7,342 bases of DNA from Deltaproteobacteria bacterium (GTDB taxonomy: Bacteria > Desulfobacterota > DSM-4660 > Desulfatiglandales > HGW-15), in the NCBI GenBank assembly GCA_019308525.1, contig JAFDIC010000195.1, positions 1-7,342 on the forward strand. Reading direction: 5' to 3'. A model generated the notes under the pieces. It was not told the origin of the DNA and did not search any database. It worked only from the letters and a program-made list of their open reading frames with translations. Position numbers and translations under genes: made by a program. Shown in pieces: positions 1-4,608 of the stretch. How positions within the stretch are numbered: position 1 is the stretch's first letter; each line of letters opens with the position of its first letter.

Positions 1-1
1 C

Positions 2-355
2 GGTTACTACCCGGCGGAGATGCGGGCTATCAACCTGGACGTGGACTGGTTTTACAGGAAGGGCGCGAGGCTTTTTTACCGGGCCATGGACAGGGGGCTC
101 AACGGGATAAACAGGGCCTGCGACCAGATCTTGGTCAGGGATCTGACGGGAAGGCTGGCAAATTGGAGCAGGGAGCCTCTTAGCTCGTTGATAATGGCCT
201 ATTCGAGGGCCTTTGGGCGAGCTGGTGAACAAGGCGGTGGCTCTGAGGGGGAGGCTCTACCTGAAAGGAACAACCTGATCCCCATGGGGGTGCCGGTTTT
301 CTTGAGTATCATAGGACTGTTTTTTCTCTATGTCCTTTTCGCAGTAGCGATCTAG
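2..355 (+). CDS. C-terminus of a NuoL/MrpA/MrpD-family antiporter subunit (5' partial)
   Basis: The reading frame is open from position 2 and ends at TAG 353-355, so only the last 117 residues are present and the gene starts before the window. The visible part begins with a stretch containing NLDVDWFYRKG, a pattern I associate with the C-terminal arm of large proton-conducting subunits related to NuoL, MrpA and MrpD. A hydrophilic, probably amphipathic segment follows, and then a final membrane helix (about GVPVFLSIIGLFFLYVLFAVAI without its charged flanks). Its likely role is a transmembrane H+ or Na+ channel subunit of the Mrp-type complex encoded downstream. It would be a second antiporter-type subunit besides the complete MrpD at 4609-6096. 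The ATG at 20 is internal and is not taken as a start. The family call rests on a short C-terminal piece, and the exact subtype cannot be decided here. Confidence 0.7.
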   Translation, partial: GYYPAEMRAINLDVDWFYRKGARLFYRAMDRGLNGINRACDQILVRDLTGRLANWSREPLSSLIMAYSRAFGRAGEQGGGSEGEALPERNNLIPMGVPVFLSIIGLFFLYVLFAVAI

Positions 356-413
356 TGGGTGATGAAAGACCGGGCCCGAGGGGGCGAAAGGGCATCCAGG
401 GGAGAGATGCTAA

Positions 414-806
414 ATGGGCAAGAAAGTTCTCATAGTAGATGATGAATACCAGATAAGGGAGATTATCTCCACGTTGCTTGAAGAGCACGGCTATACTCCT
501 GTCCTTGCGACCAACGGGGAGGAGGCCATGAACATAATCAAGTCCGATCCTCCGGACATGATCATCCTGGATGTCTTGATGCCTGAAAAAAGCGGGATAA
601 AGTTGTACAGGGAGTTAAAGACCACTGATTCCCTGATCAATATACCGGTCATGATCTGTTCGGGCATTGCCAAGAGGACGTTCATGCGGACCCACGGAAC
701 GCCCGTGGAACTTCCCGGTGGGGGTATACCTGAGCCTGAAGCTTACATGGAGAAACCGGTGAAGCCTGAATTGCTGGTAAAGACAGTGAAGGAGTTGATT
801 GGATGA
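414..806 (+). CDS. CheY-like single-domain response regulator
   Basis: A 130-residue protein made of one receiver (REC) domain and no output domain. Visible hallmarks are the acidic pair D9-D10 in VDDE, the phosphoacceptor D53 in ILDVLMP, the switch residue S83 in CSG, and the conserved lysine K114 in EKPVKP. It should accept a phosphoryl group from a histidine kinase and act by protein contact, since no DNA-binding region follows. S83 and K114 are about 31 residues apart, whereas CheY has about 22, so the beta4-alpha4-beta5 region carries a Gly/Pro-rich insertion (TPVELPGGGIPEPEAY). The start is supported by AGGGGAG at 398-404, nine bases before the ATG. The gene lies 58 bases after the antiporter subunit and 37 before a universal stress gene, probably in one transcription unit. 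No kinase gene is seen within the window apart from a possible sensor at the right edge. Confidence 0.93.
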   Translation: MGKKVLIVDDEYQIREIISTLLEEHGYTPVLATNGEEAMNIIKSDPPDMIILDVLMPEKSGIKLYRELKTTDSLINIPVMICSGIAKRTFMRTHGTPVELPGGGIPEPEAYMEKPVKPELLVKTVKELIG

Positions 807-843
807 AGTGGGGGAGAGCCCCCTTCCTTCCTGGTAAGCGCCT

Positions 844-1602
844 ATGCACATAAAGAAATTGCTCTATATCTTGGAATCGGAGTCCCGTGGTTTGAATGGG
901 CTCAAGCAACTACTGGTCTTGCGCAAGCTCGGCCTCGAAGAGGTGGTATGCCTGTCCCCCAAGAAGGCAGAAGGCCTGGAAAGGGCGTTGGGGGATGAAG
1001 GAATCGCCCTCCGAGAGATAAGTGGGGAGAATTTGGGGGCTGATCGGATAGTTTCTACGGCCAGGCAAGAAAAGGTATCCATGATAGCAGCATACCTGAG
1101 AAGACGATCCGAGGGAGGTATGAGGAGCTCCTTGGGCAAGAAACTCATCAAATCATCCAATTTGCCCCTGATTCTGATGCCCGCCCAGGAGGAACCAGGG
1201 AGATCAGCGGGAAAGCATATCTTTTCAAAGGTATTGTTTGCAACGAAATGGGAACCCGTAGCCGAGAGGGCGCTAAAGTTTCTCCTGGAATGCAGGGGGC
1301 TCATCCATGAACTTGAGATCGTGACGGTTATCAACAGGAAGCTCTCCATCAGGGACATGATTCAGCTCAAGAAGCTGCTGGAAGACACAAGGGGTGAGTT
1401 CCTGGACAGGGGTATTGATGCCGAGGCACACATATATGCGGGCAAGCCCCCTGAAGAGATCATGCTTGCTTCCAGGGATTATAATGCGAACAGCATCGTG
1501 ATGGGAGCCACAAGTGCTTCGGGCCTGAGAAGGCTGACTCACAGGGGATGTACCTATGAAGTGGCGGGAAGGACTGACGTGCCGGTTCTTGTCATCCCCT
1601 AG
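844..1602 (+). CDS. Tandem-domain universal stress protein (UspA family)
   Basis: A 252-residue soluble protein that reads as two UspA-like domains in tandem: about residues 1-113 (ending LPLILMP) and 127-252 (KVLFAT at 130-134 to VPVLVIP). The second half is the clearer match: a beta1 strand, an ERAL helix, GIDAEAHIYAGKPPEEI near 190-206, and NSIVMGATSASG near 216-227. The nucleotide-binding signature (G-2x-G-9x-G-S/T) is degenerate. G221, G227 and G235 are present but the spacing and following residues differ, and the usual Asp after beta1 is K135. The first half has only traces of the motif. ATP binding is therefore doubtful, and the protein may act as a non-ATP type Usp or scaffold. No strong Shine-Dalgarno sequence precedes the ATG. 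Proteins of this family are commonly linked to stress and to ion transport genes, and its place inside an Mrp cluster agrees with that. Confidence 0.87.
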   Translation: MHIKKLLYILESESRGLNGLKQLLVLRKLGLEEVVCLSPKKAEGLERALGDEGIALREISGENLGADRIVSTARQEKVSMIAAYLRRRSEGGMRSSLGKKLIKSSNLPLILMPAQEEPGRSAGKHIFSKVLFATKWEPVAERALKFLLECRGLIHELEIVTVINRKLSIRDMIQLKKLLEDTRGEFLDRGIDAEAHIYAGKPPEEIMLASRDYNANSIVMGATSASGLRRLTHRGCTYEVAGRTDVPVLVIP

Positions 1603-1620
1603 AGAAACTTTATTGTGAAT

Positions 1621-1645
1621 CGAATACAGGGTATTCGTCTTTTTT
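1621..1645 (+). terminator. Hairpin plus T-tract after the stress gene
   Basis: CGAATAC (1621-1627) pairs perfectly with GTATTCG (1631-1637) across a three-base loop, and TCTTTTTT follows directly. This is the layout of an intrinsic terminator, though the stem is AT-rich and only seven pairs long, so it may be partial. It lies 18 bases after the universal stress stop codon and 33 bases before mrpE. It could separate the response regulator/stress unit from the mrpE unit, or act as an attenuator within one operon. Confidence 0.5.
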
Positions 1646-1678
1646 GGGATCGCCGGAAAAAAGGAGGAAGGTACTTAG

Positions 1679-2398
1679 ATGGAAGTAACCCTGTTGGTCG
1701 AAGCAACGGAAAACGCATTCAGGATCCTGGAGGATGCAAGAAAGCATGCCGAGGGAATCATCGATACTGCGGTAGAGTTGACTGCTGAAGAGACGAAGAT
1801 CCACGAGGCCAAGCGAATCCAGGAAATCTTCACGGGCGCTCAGAAGAGAAAGACCGCCTTTCAAAACTTTGCAGGCACCACCTTTATCCTTTATGCCTTC
1901 TGGATCCTCCTGTCAGGGATATTTGATGCCTTTCATCTTATCCTGGGTGCCATATGCTGTATTGTGGTGGCATACCTGTACCATGATCTACTTTTCGCCA
2001 ATGTCAGGGTGGGTGACATAAGGACAGTGGCCTGGAGGTTCATAAGGTATATCCCGTGGCTGATGTACCAGATCCTGATGTCCAACATCCATGTCGCTTC
2101 CCTGGTGCTGCGCAGGGAAATGCCGATTGCGCCGCAGGTCCTCAGGTTCAAGACAAAGCTGGAGACTGATATCTCATGCGTAACCCTGGCAAACTCCATC
2201 ACCCTCACGCCCGGCACCATCACGATGGATATCCAGGATGGAGAGTTCTTTGTCCATGCAATCAGCAAAAAGGTGGCGGATGAACTCAAGGCCGGAGAGA
2301 TGGAGGATAGGGTGGCGCACATATTCATGGAGGCGGATCACCTGTATGTGCAGGATGTGCTGGATGCAGCAAATATCTATTCGGCCCTGAGGGTTTGA
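1679..2398 (+). CDS. mrpE: Mrp antiporter subunit E with N-terminal extension
   Basis: A 239-residue protein whose residues from about 64 match MrpE/MnhE (MbhA in membrane hydrogenases). It has membrane helices near 66-81 and 86-104, a further hydrophobic segment near 121-143, and the family hallmark LANSITLTPGTITMDI at about 170-185. MrpE is a small membrane subunit with a cytosolic C-terminal domain, needed for assembly or activity of the Mrp cation/H+ antiporter. MrpE proteins are usually about 160 residues. Here some 63 charged, probably helical residues (rich in Glu, Lys and Ala) precede the first membrane helix. The upstream start is supported by AAGGAGGA at 1661-1668, ten bases before the ATG. 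I know of no standard domain in the extension; a coiled-coil or partner-docking role is only a guess. The gene stands apart, with a possible terminator upstream and a 240-base gap downstream. Confidence 0.9.
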   Translation: MEVTLLVEATENAFRILEDARKHAEGIIDTAVELTAEETKIHEAKRIQEIFTGAQKRKTAFQNFAGTTFILYAFWILLSGIFDAFHLILGAICCIVVAYLYHDLLFANVRVGDIRTVAWRFIRYIPWLMYQILMSNIHVASLVLRREMPIAPQVLRFKTKLETDISCVTLANSITLTPGTITMDIQDGEFFVHAISKKVADELKAGEMEDRVAHIFMEADHLYVQDVLDAANIYSALRV

Positions 2399-2482
2399 TC
2401 TCTCTCTGGGCTTGATTACCAGCAGCTTGCTGCGTATGGTCATGTGTAATGCCCCTGGATGTGTCATGGACTTTAAGGTATC

Positions 2483-2559
2483 CAGGAGCCAGAATCCAGA
2501 AGTACAGGACCAATATGAAGCCACTTGTATGGTTGTTCTATTCTGGCTTCTGAATTTTT
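2483..2559 (+). repeat. Long imperfect inverted repeat with T-tract between mrpE and mrpB
   Basis: CAGGAGCCAGAAT (2483-2495) is complementary to ATTCTGGCTTCTG (2540-2552) over 13 positions with a single G-U pair, enclosing a 44-base loop. AATTTTT (2553-2559) follows. The left arm runs into a near repeat of itself (CCAGAATCCAGAAG, 2489-2502). It could be an intrinsic terminator or attenuator after mrpE, an mRNA processing or stability element, or a copy of a dispersed intergenic repeat. The large loop makes a classical terminator less likely. A smaller perfect hairpin (GCAGC-TT-GCTGC, 2422-2433) lies nearer the mrpE stop. No gene is supported in the 2399-2638 gap. Confidence 0.5.
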
Positions 2560-2638
2560 GACACCCCGCTGCTTGCGGTGAGGTCGTTCATCCATTTTTT
2601 GAGATTGACAAGCAGGGGAAAAAGCAGGAGTTGGTGAC

Positions 2639-3106
2639 ATGATAGGTGAGACTCGGGACATCATCGTCAAGACGGTATCAAGGGTACTGACACCCTTCAT
2701 CGTCCTTTATGCCCTCTACGTGGTCATGCACGGGCATTACAGTCCAGGGGGCGGGTTCCAGGGCGGGGTCATATTGGCCGCAAGCTTTGTGCTCCTCACC
2801 ATATCCTTCGGCTTTGAAAAGACCAAGGAGAGGATGTCGGACAAGCTTGCAACCATATTGAGCAGCCTGGGAGTGTTTATCTACGCGGGTATAGGGCTAG
2901 TGTGCCTGATCCTGGGAGGAAAGTACCTTGATTACGGATTCTTGAGCAAGATCCTGGGCGTACTGCCCCCCAGGGCCAGGTCGTTGGGCATCCTGGGCGT
3001 GGAGATAGGGGTTGCCATAGCCGTGATGGCCGTCATGTGCATCATAGTGTTTACCATATTCACCAGCGAAGAAGAAACGGAAGGCACAGGAGGAGCAAAT
3101 GGATAA
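2639..3106 (+). CDS. mrpB: Mrp antiporter subunit B (MnhB domain; MbhF-like)
   Basis: A 155-residue membrane protein with four likely helices (about 15-31, 42-58, 76-94 and 117-140). It carries the family signature HGHYSPGGGFQGG at residues 31-43 and a second typical stretch, RSLGILGVEIGVAIAV, near 114-129. It corresponds to MrpB/MnhB and to MbhF of membrane-bound hydrogenases, part of the small-subunit cluster thought to form or line the cation path. The length is normal and the C-terminus ends in an acidic, Gly-rich tail. AGGAG at 2626-2630 stands eight bases before the ATG. The gene opens the compact part of the operon and overlaps mrpF by eight bases. It precedes mrpF rather than following the MbhE-like gene, which is unlike both classical Mrp and Mbh orders. 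Confidence 0.93.
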   Translation: MIGETRDIIVKTVSRVLTPFIVLYALYVVMHGHYSPGGGFQGGVILAASFVLLTISFGFEKTKERMSDKLATILSSLGVFIYAGIGLVCLILGGKYLDYGFLSKILGVLPPRARSLGILGVEIGVAIAVMAVMCIIVFTIFTSEEETEGTGGANG

Positions 3107-3377
3107 GTTTCTGCTTGTCGTCGGAATGGGCATGTGCGTCCTTGTTCTGCTCTGCCTTTACCGGGTGACATTCGGCCCTAACGTGCTTAACAGGACCGCG
3201 GCGATCAGTGCCGTGGGGACAAAGACCCTGATCCTCTTGCTTTTCATGGGGGAGATCTATGGCAGGGTGGAGATGTTCGTGGACATTAGCATGGTCTACG
3301 CCCTGCTGAATTTCCTGGGGACCCTGGTCCTTGCAAGATACATAAAGAGTACAGGAGAGGTGGAATGTCAATTGTAG
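3099..3377 (+). CDS. mrpF: Mrp antiporter subunit F
   Basis: A 92-residue protein with three predicted membrane helices, the usual size and shape of MrpF/MnhF (MbhB). The conserved segment after helix 1 is RVTFGPNVLNRTAAISA (22-38), where N31-R32 replaces the Asp-Arg pair I expect in most relatives. D62 begins the DISMVYALLNFLGTL segment of helix 3, a typical family feature. It is a small integral membrane subunit required for Na+(or K+)/H+ antiport by the assembled complex. AGGAGG at 3088-3093 lies five bases before the ATG. The start overlaps the end of mrpB by eight bases and the stop lies 13 bases inside mrpG, pointing to coupled translation and fixed stoichiometry. Confidence 0.93.
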   Translation: MDKFLLVVGMGMCVLVLLCLYRVTFGPNVLNRTAAISAVGTKTLILLLFMGEIYGRVEMFVDISMVYALLNFLGTLVLARYIKSTGEVECQL

Positions 3378-3685
3378 ATGTAGTGGCAGGTATTTTTATT
3401 CTGGGAGGATTCTTCTTCTTCACCACGGCGACGATCGGCCTCCTGCGGCTGCCTGATTTCTATACCAGGCTCCATGCAACGGGTAAGGGCGACACCCTGG
3501 CAGTGCTTTACTGCCTCATAGGCCTGGCCATTCACAACGGCCTTGACCTGACCAGTGTCAAGATCATTTTTATCGCGGTCTTCATGTTCCTGGCCCAGCC
3601 AACGGCCACACACGCGATTTCGCGGGCAGCCTTCGGGTGCAGATATATGCCCCTGACCGCAGAGGAGGAGGTGGTGGAGGAATGA
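3365..3685 (+). CDS. mrpG: Mrp antiporter subunit G
   Basis: A 106-residue membrane protein with three likely helices and the MrpG/MnhG (PhaG, MbhC) signature. GLLRLPDFYTRLHATGKGD spans about residues 25-43, and the third helix leads into FLAQPTATHAISRAAF (75-90). The C-terminal tail is acidic (TAEEEVVEE). It is one of the small subunits of the Mrp complex. The ATG is preceded by AGGAGAGG at 3353-3360 and lies inside the end of mrpF. Its TGA stop shares bases with the next ATG in an ATGA overlap. Confidence 0.94.
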   Translation: MSIVDVVAGIFILGGFFFFTTATIGLLRLPDFYTRLHATGKGDTLAVLYCLIGLAIHNGLDLTSVKIIFIAVFMFLAQPTATHAISRAAFGCRYMPLTAEEEVVEE

Positions 3686-3927
3686 TACTGCCGTTCGATA
3701 TCATACTGATCATCTTCGTCTTCATATGTGCCATCGCCGCCATCACCATAAAAGATCTCCTCAGTGCGGTAATGATCCTTGGGGCATACAGTTTTTTCAT
3801 GTGCCTCCTATGGACCCAGATGGCGGCGGTGGATGTGGCTTTCACCGAGGCCTCCGTGAGTGCAAGCATAGGCACGGTACTCTTGATAGGAGCCGTGTAC
3901 AAAACGGAGAGGAGGTCAAAGGATTGA
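3682..3927 (+). CDS. mbhD: MbhD-like DUF4040 subunit (MrpA C-terminal piece, part 1)
   Basis: An 81-residue protein with three hydrophobic segments. It contains KDLLSAVMILGAYSF (24-38) and AAVDVAFTEASVSASIGT (48-65), the DVA-TEA pattern of the DUF4040/MbhD family. This family equals a section near the C-terminus of classical MrpA and the MbhD subunit of energy-converting membrane hydrogenases. Buried acidic residues here (D51, E56) are likely part of the ion path. I chose the ATG at 3682 over the in-frame ATG at 3637. The former gives a protein that begins at the first helix, forms an ATGA overlap with the mrpG stop, and has AGGAGG at 3666-3671, ten bases upstream. The extra residues from 3637 would be a Gly-rich artefact encoded by that ribosome binding region. 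The symbol marks homology only and does not imply a hydrogenase. Confidence 0.88.
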   Translation: MILPFDIILIIFVFICAIAAITIKDLLSAVMILGAYSFFMCLLWTQMAAVDVAFTEASVSASIGTVLLIGAVYKTERRSKD

Positions 3928-4217
3928 AGACCCTCAGCCTGATAGGGGCCATAGTTGTTGGTGCGGCCCTCATTTACGGGACTATGGATATGCCGAAATG
4001 GGGAGACCCATATTCACCGGCAAACACCCACGTATCGCCCTACTATCTGGAGCACAGCCTGGAGGACGCACACACCCCCAACGTGGTGACCACGGTGCTG
4101 GCGGACTACAGGGGTTACGACACCCTGGGGGAGACCACGGTGATTTTCACTGCGGGAATCGCGTGTCTCCTGCTTCTCGCGAGGAGGCGGAGGCGGGGGG
4201 AGAAGAGCGATGAGTGA
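3924..4217 (+). CDS. mbhE: MbhE-like subunit (MrpA C-terminal piece, part 2), TTG start
   Basis: A 97-residue protein with one helix at each end. Between them is a conserved loop containing GDPYSPANTHVSPYYLEHS (27-45), NVVTTVLADYRGYDTLGE (53-70) and then TTVIFTAGI. This corresponds to MbhE and to the last part of classical MrpA, where the NVV-DYRG-DTLGE pattern is typical. No ATG lies at the expected start. A TTG at 3924 shares bases with the preceding TGA (TTGA) and has GGAGG at 3911-3915, eight bases upstream, so TTG is the best start. The first in-frame ATG after it (M21) would remove the first membrane helix. The C-terminus is a basic run of arginines after the last helix, placing that end in the cytoplasm by the positive-inside rule. 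It overlaps mrpC by eight bases. Confidence 0.85.
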   Translation: MKTLSLIGAIVVGAALIYGTMDMPKWGDPYSPANTHVSPYYLEHSLEDAHTPNVVTTVLADYRGYDTLGETTVIFTAGIACLLLLARRRRRGEKSDE

Positions 4218-4605
4218 CATTATCGCGGGTCACTATAACTACTGGATGTTCATCGCCCTGATGATGGTAGGGTTCTATGCCATGATGGCAAAGAAGAACC
4301 TGGTCAAGAAGATTATCGGCATGAACATTTTCCAGTCCGCCATAATCCTGTTCTATATTTCGACATCGGTCAAGAGGGGTGAGGTCACGGTGCCGATCCT
4401 GGAGCACGGAACTGAAGGACACGGGGCCCGTGCCGTGGATGTAATGCAGTATGCAAACCCCTTGCCCCACGTGTTAATGCTTACGGCAATAGTCGTCATG
4501 GTGGCCACGCTGGGAGTAGCGGTTGCCGTGGCCATCCTAATATACAGGAGGTATCACACCCTCGAAGAGGATGAGATACTCCTGAGCATGAAAAAGGGGC
4601 GATAG
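4210..4605 (+). CDS. mrpC: Mrp antiporter subunit C (NuoK-like)
   Basis: A 131-residue membrane protein with three helices, homologous to MrpC/MnhC (MbhG) and NuoK. The second helix follows KKNLVKKIIGMNIFQSA (28-44). The last begins at the family hallmark ANPLPHVLMLTAIVV (82-96). Between helices 2 and 3 lies a longer polar loop (about 54-81, with EHGTEGHGARAVD) than in compact MrpC proteins of about 115 residues. This resembles the Mbh-type version. It is a membrane subunit that contacts the antiporter-like MrpD. A GGGGGGAGA run at about 4195-4203 serves as ribosome binding site. The gene starts inside the MbhE-like gene and ends three bases before mrpD. Confidence 0.93.
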   Translation: MSDIIAGHYNYWMFIALMMVGFYAMMAKKNLVKKIIGMNIFQSAIILFYISTSVKRGEVTVPILEHGTEGHGARAVDVMQYANPLPHVLMLTAIVVMVATLGVAVAVAILIYRRYHTLEEDEILLSMKKGR

Positions 4606-4608
4606 AGA

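Noticed and set aside
810..823. GGGGG-AGAG-CCCCC hairpin after the response regulator
   Set aside because: Only five pairs and no T-tract (TTCCTTCC follows), so a terminator call is not justified; it may slightly affect expression of the stress gene.
864..1358. Minus-strand open frame of 164 codons opposite the stress gene
   Set aside because: No recognisable motif, and the opposite strand holds a clear universal stress protein.
2558..2610. Two TTGACA hexamers (2558-2563, 2605-2610) before mrpB as promoters
   Set aside because: No acceptable -10 hexamer lies 15-19 bases downstream of either.
3637..3681. Earlier ATG for the MbhD-like gene
   Set aside because: It adds a Gly-rich stretch that is only the out-of-frame reading of the ribosome binding region and mrpG end; the ATG at 3682 fits size, overlap and RBS spacing.
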